This document shows, in pieces, positions 1-6,679 of a stretch of DNA of 7,459 nt; within the stretch, counting starts at the first letter, position 1; each line of letters starts with the position of its first letter. A program made the position numbers and the translations under genes. The DNA lies in the NCBI GenBank assembly GCA_014523665.1, contig JAATVR010000200.1:1-7459 (forward strand), given 5' to 3'. The stretch is from Nitrososphaerales archaeon TH526. Lineage in GTDB: Archaea; Thermoproteota; Nitrososphaeria; Nitrososphaerales; Nitrososphaeraceae. Below the pieces are notes generated by a model. It saw only the letters and a list, made by a program, of their open reading frames with translations. It was not told the DNA's origin and searched no databases.

Positions 1-246
1 ATGATATGGGTGTGCCCACTTTCGTAGTTCAGCGTTCAGAGCTGTTATATTTAAGGATAGTTGCATCTTCAGGTAAAAATGAGCATAAATACAATCATCA
101 GCTCATTATATTACATTGCAGATATTGTGAATAATAATATAATATATTTGATATTTCCTCAATTCCTAGCGATTGAATCGATATTGAAGTGACTGACAGT
201 TAACAGGGTGTAACACGGTGTCTTTTTTGTATGTGTTAGGATTGTC

Positions 247-278
247 TTGAACATAGGTTCCATAAAGCTTATGTTCAA
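247..278 (+). repeat. Inverted repeat / RNA hairpin candidate
   Basis: TTGAACATAGGTT (247-259) can pair with AGCTTATGTTCAA (266-278) around a 6-base loop. Nine outer pairs are perfect; the inner four include two that are G-U wobbles only if the + strand is transcribed, being A-C mismatches on the other strand. This favours a + strand RNA structure, though a DNA operator cannot be excluded. It lies about 200 bases ahead of the binding-protein gene, and no T-run follows it, so it is not a classical terminator. Confidence 0.5.
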
Positions 279-400
279 ATTCCCTTCCTCGAATCTCAGA
301 TGCATAGGTATTCAGAAAGTGTAGAGTTCACATGTTGGATTAGCTTCATGATTTAGACATGAAAAACTTTGACATTTGACATCGCACCTGTTCAATCTAA

Positions 401-468
401 ACTTTATTTTTTATGATATATCACAAATCTTTAGCATAATTCAGACAAACTATATTACGATCTATAAA
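401..468 (+). promoter_or_regulatory. Candidate archaeal promoter of the importer operon
   Basis: Several TATA-like elements lie just upstream of the first importer gene: a T-rich stretch running into TATGATATAT at 412-421, TATATTA at 451-457 and TATAAA at 463-468. With the usual archaeal spacing of about 25-30 bases from TATA box to transcription start, the 451-457 element would give an almost leaderless mRNA starting close to the ATG at 486, while the 412-421 element would give a leader of roughly 40 bases. The sequence alone does not say which is used. Confidence 0.35.
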
Positions 469-485
469 CGCTATGAATCTTGGAG

Positions 486-1544
486 ATGTCCAAAAGATCT
501 GAAGTAAGGAAACTTACGGGTGCAATAGCAGGACTTATGGTCGCTGCAATCTTGATCACTGGGTCTAGTTTTTCATACCCAACGTTGGAACGAGTCTGGG
601 CACAAGGTGAAGGGGCACCATTGAAAGTAGCACTATTAACTGATGCATTATTCAGCGATGGCGGATGGGGTGCCACAGCATATAACGCCTCGCAGGCCTT
701 AAAGGAAAAATACGGTTTGGAATTGACTACTGTTGAGAATGTTGCGATCCCTGATATAGAGCCAACCTTGAGAGATTTTGCTGATCAGGGTAATAATCTT
801 ATCATAGCCCATGGATTTGAGTGGGGCGATCCAGCTTTAAGGGTTGGTGCCGACTATCCAGATACAAAATTTGTAGTCTTTACAGGTCTAACCAATGGTA
901 GTAATGTAGCATCTGTCTTTCCAATGCAGCAGGAGGGATCATATGTCCTTGGTGCATTGGCTGCCATGATGTCAAAGACAGGCACGATTGGCTTTGTTGG
1001 TGGTCAGGCATATCCTAACATAATAAATATATTCGAGGGGTACAAACAGGGAGCCAGATCCATCAATCCCGACATAAAGGTAATAGGACAATATATCGAT
1101 ACTTTCACTGACCCTGCGCGGGGGAAGGAAGCTGGTGTCTCATTAATAAATAATGGTGCAGATTTTCTGTTTCACGTTGCTGACCTGTCAGGACAGGGAG
1201 TAATCCAGGCAGCAAAAGAAAAGGGCATTTATGCTCTGGGAGTAGTAGCAGATCAGCATAATCTTGCGCCTAATACTGTACTGACCTCCTTTGTGTTGGA
1301 TATGGAAAAGGCCTTTGATGGAGCCATAAAAATGGTTCAGAATGATAACTTCAGTGGCCAGCTCTATAAGCCTGGATTAGAGGCAGCAAAAGGGGCATCC
1401 GGGGACGGTATAGTATTCATTGCACCGTTCCATAACCTCGATAGTAAAGTTCCAGCTGATGTGAAACAGAGGCTTAACCAAATTGTCCAAGATATAATCA
1501 GTGGCAAGATCGTAGTTCCTGAAAGGACCGAAGCCTCGTCCTAA
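486..1544 (+). CDS. BMP-family ABC transporter substrate-binding protein
   Basis: Extracytoplasmic solute-binding protein of the BMP/PnrA-like family (PF02608), probably binding a purine, nucleoside or related ligand for the importer encoded downstream. Numbered from the TTG at 480, it has a basic N-terminus (KR..R..RK), a hydrophobic stretch at about 12-32 and a possible cleavage site near VWA-Q (39-42). The mature fold follows: KVALLTDALFSDGGWG (49-64), AHGFEWGDPALRVGADYPD (110-128), EGSYVLGALAAMMSKTGTIGFVGG (152-175) and the C-terminal lobe with HVADLSGQGVIQAAKE (232-247). The SDGGW motif resembles the branch of the family with D-x-GW rather than the classic FND motif. No lipobox cysteine is present, so anchoring may rely on the N-terminal hydrophobic segment. 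ATG 486 is preferred; TTG 480 in the same frame adds only two residues. Length is normal. The ligand is inferred from family and operon context. Confidence 0.9.
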   Translation: MSKRSEVRKLTGAIAGLMVAAILITGSSFSYPTLERVWAQGEGAPLKVALLTDALFSDGGWGATAYNASQALKEKYGLELTTVENVAIPDIEPTLRDFADQGNNLIIAHGFEWGDPALRVGADYPDTKFVVFTGLTNGSNVASVFPMQQEGSYVLGALAAMMSKTGTIGFVGGQAYPNIINIFEGYKQGARSINPDIKVIGQYIDTFTDPARGKEAGVSLINNGADFLFHVADLSGQGVIQAAKEKGIYALGVVADQHNLAPNTVLTSFVLDMEKAFDGAIKMVQNDNFSGQLYKPGLEAAKGASGDGIVFIAPFHNLDSKVPADVKQRLNQIVQDIISGKIVVPERTEASS

Positions 1545-1660
1545 CTTTTGTTCCATGAGAAGGACCAGAACAGAATCATCGGACAGGGTAGCCTTGTAGA
1601 TTATTTGCAATGTCAACAACACTCCAGCGAGGAGGTAAAAAGTAGAGGAAAAAAATATCA

Positions 1661-1726
1661 ATGCCAGGAAAGATAATTTTGTCCATAGTAGATCCGCTTC
1701 AATTAAGGAGAGGGGTATTTAATTAG
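1661..1726 (+). other. Possible 21-codon leader ORF ahead of the ATPase gene
   Basis: An ATG at 1661 opens a 21-codon frame (begins MPGKIILSIVDP) that closes with TAG at 1724-1726, two bases before the ATPase ATG. It is preceded by GAGG at 1645-1648 and by GGAGGT at 1631-1636, the latter too far to serve it well. It fits no known family. It could be a leader peptide promoting translational coupling across the 184-base gap between the binding protein and the ATPase, or simply chance. Confidence 0.2.
1705..1716 (+). promoter_or_regulatory. Purine-rich ribosome binding site candidate for the ATPase
   Basis: AAGGAGAGGGGT lies 12 bases before the ATG at 1729 counted from its end. The core GGAG (1707-1710) is 18 bases away, a longer spacing than usual, so the site is plausible but not ideal. 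An in-frame TAA at 1720-1722 prevents any earlier start for the gene. Confidence 0.35.
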
Positions 1727-1728
1727 AC

Positions 1729-3417
1729 ATGTCAGGCGCAGGTTCTTCTTCACCTCATCTAAGCCCGATTGTTGACCCTCCTGCCGACAGTGCTCCTTCT
1801 GCCCCGGCCCAAAAACCCTCACAATCTTTGTCTGGGGGTACGCAAAGTGACCAACCTGTTCTCTCCATGAATGGCATAACGTGCAGATTTAATGACGTTA
1901 TAGCCAATAACGATGTACACTTTAATCTTTTCAGGGGAGAGATTCATGGTCTTCTTGGAGAGAACGGTGCTGGAAAGACGACTTTGATGAGTGTACTCTA
2001 TGGGTTGTACAAACCAGAAGCGGGAGAAATCTTTGTTAAGGGTAAAAGAGTTGACATAAAATCTCCTCTTGATGCCATAGGCCTTGGAATAGCGATGGTT
2101 CATCAGCATTTTCTATTAACTCCTAGCCATACAGTTACGGAAAACATCATTGTCGGACTAAAAACTCCCAGAAGATCTATTTTCTTGAGAACGACGGAAG
2201 CGGAAAGAAAGATCTTGGAGTTATCCCAGAGGTACGGGCTTAAGATTGACCCAAAAGCGATCGTAGGTGATTTATCTGTTGGCGAACAACAAAGAGTAGA
2301 GATAATAAAAGCACTGTACCGAGAAATTGATATTCTGATTCTCGATGAGCCTACTTCAATGCTTACCCCCGTTGAAGAAAAGGCGTTGTTTTCGACGTTA
2401 TCTGCTATGGTAAAGGCTGGACTTTCGATAATATTCATTACACACAAGCTAAAAGAAGTCATTGAGGCGAGCACACGTGTAACGGTTCTTAGAGGTGGAA
2501 AGGTTATTGGCACGGTTATGACTGAGCAGACAACCGAAACAGAGCTTGCAAAATTGATGATAGGAAGGTCACTAACTCACAGTTCAGCCTATCAGCAAGA
2601 GGAGATCCATGTAGGAATTCAGAAATCATCCAATGCAAAGGTCTCTGCCGGACATGCCACGGTACTGGAACTCAAAAACGTGTTTGCGTTGAATAACTCT
2701 GGGGTGCAAGCGCTTAAGGATTTGTCTTTAACAGTAGCGAAAGGTGAGATATTGGGAATTGCAGGCGTCGATGGCAATGGTCAGAGTGAAATTGCAGAGA
2801 TTGTTTCGGGTTTGAGAAAGATTCAGAATGGACAGGTAGTCATCGATGGACGCGACGTAATAGGAATGTCACCAAAGCAGATCAGAGAATGGGGCCTCGC
2901 CTATATACCTGAAGATCGGCTCAATACTGGTCTTATTCTGGAGTACAGTATTGCAGAAAACCTAATTCTGGACAGGTGGTATAGCAGCCCGTACTCTGGC
3001 AAGATATTTTTAAACAAGCATGAAATGAAAAGATTTGCAGAAGAGATAGTCACAAATTTTGATGTGAGAACTCCCAGTTTAGACATTCAAGTACGCTATC
3101 TATCTGGTGGTAACTTACAAAAGATCGTACTTGGAAGGGAATTGTCAAAAGAACATAAACTGCTTATTGCTCACAATCCTACGCGAGGATTAGATGTGGG
3201 GGCTGCAGAGTATGTCCACAAACAAATTTTCAAACAAAGAGACTCTGGAGTAGGAGTCTTACTGTTGTCCTTGGATTTAGATGAAATTCTCCTAGTGAGC
3301 GACAGGATAGCAGTGATATACGCCGGTAGGATAATGGGTGTATTCGATAGGACAACAGCAGACGTCGATAGAATTGGCCCATTAATGGGAGGCTATGTAG
3401 GGGAGGCTGTGAAATGA
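1729..3417 (+). CDS. Nucleoside/sugar-type ABC transporter ATP-binding protein, two NBDs
   Basis: Cytoplasmic energy-coupling subunit with two ABC domains fused in tandem, as in the YufO/NupA and RbsA type importers; one chain supplies both ATPase sites for the two permeases. NBD1 (about 45-280) has Walker A GENGAGKT (77-84), a Q-loop in VHQHF (124-128), signature LSVGEQQ (182-188), Walker B ILILDEP (202-208) and switch histidine H239. NBD2 (about 311-555) has a degenerate P-loop GVDGNGQSE lacking the lysine (346-354), signature LSGGNLQ (458-464), Walker-B-like LLIAHNPTRGLD (478-489) without the catalytic Glu, and SLDLDE instead of an H-loop. Such asymmetry is normal for this family. Residues 1-44 form an unusual Ser/Pro/Ala-rich extension, and the linker at about 283-310 is also low in complexity. 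An internal ATG at 1867 would give a family-typical start. The stop overlaps a possible ATG at 3414 (ATGA). Confidence 0.93.
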   Translation: MSGAGSSSPHLSPIVDPPADSAPSAPAQKPSQSLSGGTQSDQPVLSMNGITCRFNDVIANNDVHFNLFRGEIHGLLGENGAGKTTLMSVLYGLYKPEAGEIFVKGKRVDIKSPLDAIGLGIAMVHQHFLLTPSHTVTENIIVGLKTPRRSIFLRTTEAERKILELSQRYGLKIDPKAIVGDLSVGEQQRVEIIKALYREIDILILDEPTSMLTPVEEKALFSTLSAMVKAGLSIIFITHKLKEVIEASTRVTVLRGGKVIGTVMTEQTTETELAKLMIGRSLTHSSAYQQEEIHVGIQKSSNAKVSAGHATVLELKNVFALNNSGVQALKDLSLTVAKGEILGIAGVDGNGQSEIAEIVSGLRKIQNGQVVIDGRDVIGMSPKQIREWGLAYIPEDRLNTGLILEYSIAENLILDRWYSSPYSGKIFLNKHEMKRFAEEIVTNFDVRTPSLDIQVRYLSGGNLQKIVLGRELSKEHKLLIAHNPTRGLDVGAAEYVHKQIFKQRDSGVGVLLLSLDLDEILLVSDRIAVIYAGRIMGVFDRTTADVDRIGPLMGGYVGEAVK

Positions 3418-3464
3418 AGCCTTTAGCTTATGGAAATATTGGAGATTGTGATCTGCAAGATTGA
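3414..3464 (+). other. Possible 16-codon bridging ORF between ATPase and permease
   Basis: The 43-base gap is spanned exactly by a frame encoding MKPLAYGNIGDCDLQD. Its ATG overlaps the ATPase stop as ATGA (3414-3417), and its TGA stop overlaps the TTG start of the permease as TTGA (3461-3464). A GGAG sits at 3441-3444, inside it. This could carry ribosomes from one gene to the next by termination-reinitiation. It has no recognisable function and could be chance. Confidence 0.25.
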
Positions 3465-4579
3465 CTACAACAACTCTCATTTTCGGTAAGAGATTAAGTT
3501 TTAAACACATGGTCCCGTTCCTGTCAGGTGGGCTGGCTTTTTTGGTCGGAGGAATCATACTTTATGCGGCAGGTGTCGATCCACTGGAAGCCTATTCATT
3601 AATCATTAAAGGATCTCTTGGATCTACTCGGGCAATTGCAGATACCCTTGTAAAGACTATATCACTGCTCATTACCGGACTTGCTGTAGCTGTCGCATTT
3701 AAGTGCAAATTATGGAATATCGGCGCTGAAGGCCAACTCTATATGGGAGCCCTGGGAGGGTTGCTGGTTGGGATCGCTGTGGTGGGCATGATTCCAGTAG
3801 TGTCGGTTATTATTGTTCTCATTGCAGGTATTGCATTTGGAGCTATGTTTAGTCTTGTGCCAGCAGTCCTCAAGGTCAAATTGGGCGTAAGTGAAATAAT
3901 TGTAACCGTTCTTCTCAATTTCGTAGCTCTTCTCTTTATTTCGTACCTCCTTCATGGGCCGATCAAGGCGCCAGGATTTTTGCCTTACAGTCCTGATATC
4001 TTTCCGGAATCAGAGCTGCCTATTTTGATAGTACATACTAGATTGCATGCAGGACTAATCATAGCGGCCCTCGCCGCCATTTTTGTCCATTTTCTATGGA
4101 AGAGCAAGATTGGATTTGAATTGAAGAGTGTAGGCATGAATATTTCCGCTGCGCGGTATGCAGGCATGAACATAACGAAGAGTATTCTGATAACTATGGC
4201 GATAAGCGGAGGCCTGGCAGGTCTGACTGGAGCAGTTCTTCTAGCTGGGGTCCAACACCGACTCATTGAGGGTATCTCTCCTGGTTATGGATTCATCGCT
4301 GTGATCATTGCACTTTTGGGGAGAGAAAATGCCTTGGGAGTTTGTCTTGTCGCTTTCTTCTTTGCGGTCTTGCTCGCAGGATCCGAATCTATGTATAGAA
4401 CGTTGGGCATACCAGTTGCTTTTGCTCAAACATTGCAGGCCCTCGTATTAGTTTTCGTTCTAATCGGAGAAGTGTTCACCCGAATTCACCTTCCAAAAAG
4501 AATCAAGAGAAGAGCAGATGAAGATATAATAGAAAATGGGAATCAGATTGACGCGGAGAGGGGGAAAGTGGAGGAGTGA
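3461..4579 (+). CDS. ABC transporter permease A (BPD_transp_2, YufP/NupP-like)
   Basis: Integral membrane subunit of the importer, family PF02653 (branched-chain amino acid/ribose/nucleoside permeases). The family hallmark NIGAEGQ is at 86-92, preceded by AVAFKCKLW, matching the conserved segment of nucleoside-type permeases. LGVSEIIVTVLLNFVA (141-156) is also typical. I see about ten hydrophobic segments, roughly 17-37, 64-80, 93-111, 113-137, 145-165, 196-212, 242-263, 272-288, 291-307 and 318-338. The cytoplasmic loop SAARYAGMN (229-237) is the likely contact with the ATPase. The C-terminal tail (about 343-372) is charged and hydrophilic. The TTG at 3461 is the only start before an upstream in-frame TGA at 3449; the next candidate, ATG 3509, would cut into the first membrane segment. 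Length is normal. It pairs with permease B, nine bases downstream. Confidence 0.92.
   Translation: MTTTTLIFGKRLSFKHMVPFLSGGLAFLVGGIILYAAGVDPLEAYSLIIKGSLGSTRAIADTLVKTISLLITGLAVAVAFKCKLWNIGAEGQLYMGALGGLLVGIAVVGMIPVVSVIIVLIAGIAFGAMFSLVPAVLKVKLGVSEIIVTVLLNFVALLFISYLLHGPIKAPGFLPYSPDIFPESELPILIVHTRLHAGLIIAALAAIFVHFLWKSKIGFELKSVGMNISAARYAGMNITKSILITMAISGGLAGLTGAVLLAGVQHRLIEGISPGYGFIAVIIALLGRENALGVCLVAFFFAVLLAGSESMYRTLGIPVAFAQTLQALVLVFVLIGEVFTRIHLPKRIKRRADEDIIENGNQIDAERGKVEE
4570..4576 (+). promoter_or_regulatory. Shine-Dalgarno GGAGGAG for permease B
   Basis: A strong GGAGGAG lies at the very end of the permease A gene, just before its TGA at 4577-4579. Its end is 12 bases from the TTG at 4589 but 21-24 bases from the ATGs at 4598 and 4601, which favours the TTG start if this site is used. 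Confidence 0.45.
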
Positions 4580-4588
4580 ATTGACAAA

Positions 4589-5524
4589 TTGGTAGAAATG
4601 ATGGATTTTGTTATCGGAATAGTTGCGTCAGGAATTCGTATGAGTACACCCTCGCTCTTTGCTGCGTTAGGTGAAAATATCGCAGAACGTTCGGGTGTCC
4701 TCAATCTAGGGGTTGAAGGGATGATGTTAATCGGAGCATTTGCCGGCTTTATCGGAACGTTTGTCACAGGGAACGTAATCATTGGAATATTGTTCGCTGT
4801 TTCCGGCCCGATGGTCATGGCAGCTCTTATGGCCTTTCTAAGCGTAAGTTTACGCACAAACCAGTTAGTTGCTGGTTTAGCCATATGGCTCCTAGGGGTA
4901 GGCCTTACTGCACTGCTATATCGATTGACTTTTGGCGTAGTCACGGTGGCCCCCACTGTAACTACTATTCCTCCTGTCGACATCCCGTTTTTGAGTTCGA
5001 TTCCAATCTTGGGACCTATTATTTTTCATCATGACGCGATGATCTATCTTGCATTTTTGCTAATTCCTTTGACTCATATTTTTCTCTTCAAGACGAACAT
5101 TGGTCTAAAGATAAGAACAGTGGGAGAAAACCCAAAGCAGGCTGATACGCTTGGTGTAAACGTAAACAGGATTCGCTATATGTCAGTGATCATAGGCGGT
5201 GCGTTTGCTGGATTGGGAGGCTCCTATATCGCCTTGGTAACGACTGGTTCTTTTTCCGAAGACATTGCCGCTGGACAAGGATGGATTGCTCTTGCAGCTG
5301 TAATCTTCGGTAGATGGAAACCTTTTTGGATAGTAATAGGCGCTCTCGTCTATGGAATGGTCAATGCGACGGCATTAGGACTACAATCATTAGGAACGAC
5401 TATTCCATTTCAGTTTTTACTCATGCTACCGTACTTATTACCAATTGCCATCTTGGCAGTGATGTATAAGAAGAGCGTTGCTCCGGCTGCGTTGGCAACA
5501 CCCTACAAAAGAGGAGAAAGATAG
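4589..5524 (+). CDS. ABC transporter permease B (BPD_transp_2, YufQ/NupQ-like)
   Basis: Second integral membrane subunit (PF02653), expected to form a heterodimer with permease A. Typical YufQ-type motifs are TPSLFAALGENIAERSGVLN (20-39) running into LGVEGMMLIGAF (40-51), the cytoplasmic coupling loop TVGENPKQADTLGVNV (177-192), GGAFAGLGGSYIAL (203-216) and AAVIFGRWKPFW (236-247). The rest is strongly hydrophobic with about eight or nine membrane segments, ending in a short basic tail. Length 311 fits the family. The start is uncertain: TTG 4589 suits the GGAGGAG at 4570-4576, while ATG 4598 or 4601 would trim three or four residues without touching the conserved region. The nine-base spacing from permease A indicates one transcript. 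It is the last gene of the operon; T-rich DNA follows. Confidence 0.92.
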   Translation: MVEMMDFVIGIVASGIRMSTPSLFAALGENIAERSGVLNLGVEGMMLIGAFAGFIGTFVTGNVIIGILFAVSGPMVMAALMAFLSVSLRTNQLVAGLAIWLLGVGLTALLYRLTFGVVTVAPTVTTIPPVDIPFLSSIPILGPIIFHHDAMIYLAFLLIPLTHIFLFKTNIGLKIRTVGENPKQADTLGVNVNRIRYMSVIIGGAFAGLGGSYIALVTTGSFSEDIAAGQGWIALAAVIFGRWKPFWIVIGALVYGMVNATALGLQSLGTTIPFQFLLMLPYLLPIAILAVMYKKSVAPAALATPYKRGER

Positions 5525-5590
5525 GATCGGCTGCTGCTGCTCTTACGAATGTATAACTCATAAATCAACTCGTGACGAGAACCATTATTC

Positions 5591-5606
5591 ATCATTTTTT
5601 CACTTT
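5591..5606 (+). terminator. T-rich terminator candidate of the importer operon
   Basis: A T6 run at 5595-5600 followed by CACTTT lies about 70 bases beyond the permease B stop, in the gap between convergent genes. Archaeal RNA polymerase commonly ends at such T-tracts without a hairpin. A second T6 run at 5679-5684 could act as back-up. Neither is proven. Confidence 0.4.
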
Positions 5607-5689
5607 CGATCGGCCAAGGCTATCGGAGCTCATTTGGTTACAACTTGATTCTGGACAGGATCGAGATCAAGGTAATCATTTTTTGAATC

Positions 5690-5706
5690 CCACTAGTTAT
5701 TAGTGG
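5690..5706. repeat. Small hairpin at the 3' end of the FAH-like gene
   Basis: CCACTA (5690-5695) and TAGTGG (5701-5706) are perfect inverted copies around a five-base loop, and the stop codon of the minus-strand FAH-like gene (5700-5702) lies at the loop edge. No T-run follows on the minus strand, so a role in termination is weakly supported; it may protect the transcript end or be chance. Confidence 0.3.
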
Positions 5707-6653
5707 ACAAATTTCACAGTATTTTTGATTTTGCCTATTCCTTCAATCTCAACTTCTACAATGTCGCCGTGTTGTAAATATTTAAGATGTGATGACATCG
5801 ATAATGCCGTTCCGCTAGGAGTTCCTGTTGATATTATATCTCCTGGTTCCAGTGTCATCACACTACTAAGGCTACTTACTATTTTCTCAATATTCAGAAC
5901 AAGCTTGGATGTGGAAGAACACTGCCTAATTTCTTCGTTTACTTTAGTAATCAATTTCAAATCGTTGGGATCACGGATCTCGTCGCCGGTAACTATCCAT
6001 GGCCCGCATGGTCCAAAGGAATCAAAGCTTTTGGCCCGACTATACTGCTTATCGATAAATTGGATGTCTCGCGCCGAAATGTCATCTAACACAAAATATC
6101 CCCCAACATATTCTAATGCTTTGCCTATCTCGACATATCTACACTTCCTGTCGATCACTAAAGCTAACTCTCCTTCATAATCTAGCTGTTTTACAAATGA
6201 GGGGCAGATTATATCTCCAATCAAACTGGTTCGGGCTTTCATATATATCACAGGGTCTTTAGGAGGAAACTTTCCGAAGCGTAACCAAGTGTCTTGGTCT
6301 TTGTAATTAAATGCCAAACAAATTATTTTGAATGATCTAGTTATTGGTGGAAGTAACCGAAAATTAAAGATATCGTGAGTAAATTTCAACCCGTCAAGAA
6401 CGCTATCAATTCGATCCGAGTATCCTTCAAACATGAATTCTTCTAAAGTAGAAGGGATTTGTATGTTGGTTTGAGACTTTATTTCATCTGCAGTAATCGC
6501 GTCTCCCTTATTGTTGATAATTGCGTAAGTATCTGAGTAAGAGTCGGAGATCACGGCAGCCTTTTTAGGATTACCCAAACTGGTGTCTACATCTTTGGTT
6601 GCAAATGATTCTTTAGATACCTCATCTTCTCTAGCTACTCTAGCTATTCTCAA
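5700..6653 (-). CDS. Fumarylacetoacetate hydrolase (FAH) family protein
   Basis: Cytosolic metal-dependent enzyme of the FAH superfamily (PF01557), whose members hydrolyse, decarboxylate, isomerise or dehydrate 2-oxo acids. Residues 1 to about 105 form a variable N-terminal domain starting MRIARVARED; the catalytic domain follows. Seen motifs are LDYEGELALVID (157-168) with metal ligands E160 and E162, VLDDISARDIQF (188-199) with ligand D191, AKSFDSFGPCGPW (207-219) and LEPGDIISTGTPSG (268-281). The usual NYxDHxxE, carrying the catalytic His-Glu of acylpyruvases, reads NYKDQDTW (116-123), so both residues are missing. Metal binding is probably kept but the hydrolase reaction may not be; a dehydratase or isomerase-like role is possible. 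TTG at 6653 is the only reasonable start before an upstream stop. No clear Shine-Dalgarno is seen. It follows the PurE-like gene by 26 bases, probably on the same transcript. The substrate is unknown. Confidence 0.88.
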   Translation of the reverse strand: MRIARVAREDEVSKESFATKDVDTSLGNPKKAAVISDSYSDTYAIINNKGDAITADEIKSQTNIQIPSTLEEFMFEGYSDRIDSVLDGLKFTHDIFNFRLLPPITRSFKIICLAFNYKDQDTWLRFGKFPPKDPVIYMKARTSLIGDIICPSFVKQLDYEGELALVIDRKCRYVEIGKALEYVGGYFVLDDISARDIQFIDKQYSRAKSFDSFGPCGPWIVTGDEIRDPNDLKLITKVNEEIRQCSSTSKLVLNIEKIVSSLSSVMTLEPGDIISTGTPSGTALSMSSHLKYLQHGDIVEVEIEGIGKIKNTVKFVH

Positions 6654-6679
6654 ATCTATCGACTCGTGATCATTAATGG

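Larger units (their letters stand above)
1..479. other. AT-rich noncoding region upstream of the importer
   Basis: No convincing gene is seen on either strand; reading frames are short and unlike any family I know. It holds an AT-rich stretch around 105-160, a T6 run at 223-228 that could end a + strand transcript entering from the left, a strong inverted repeat at 247-278, a small inverted repeat (TTCATG at 345-350 with CATGAA at 358-363), a perfect tandem TTTGACA at 368-381, and promoter-like sequence from about 401 onward. No tRNA, rRNA or CRISPR pattern was recognised. Confidence 0.6.

Noticed and set aside
266..290. tRNA T-arm-like GTTCAAATTCC
   Set aside because: No matching acceptor, D-arm or anticodon stem is found around it, and the bases belong to the hairpin at 247-278.
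2743..3300. Degenerate second ATPase site (no Walker A Lys, no catalytic Glu, no H-loop His) as a sign of a broken gene
   Set aside because: The same pattern (G-x-D/A-GNGQ loop, PTRGLDVGA, S-L-D-L-D-E) is normal for tandem-NBD importers of this family, and the reading frame is intact.
5531..5541. CTG trinucleotide repeat after permease B
   Set aside because: Only three and a half copies; chance is sufficient.
5607..5625. CGAT...ATCG imperfect inverted repeat in the convergent gap as a hairpin terminator
   Set aside because: The stem is short and interrupted and the possible inner loop is too tight; the nearby T-runs explain termination better.
5725..6180. Long + strand open frame of 151 codons
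   Set aside because: It lies fully antisense to the FAH-like gene, which has clear family motifs; its own translation shows none.
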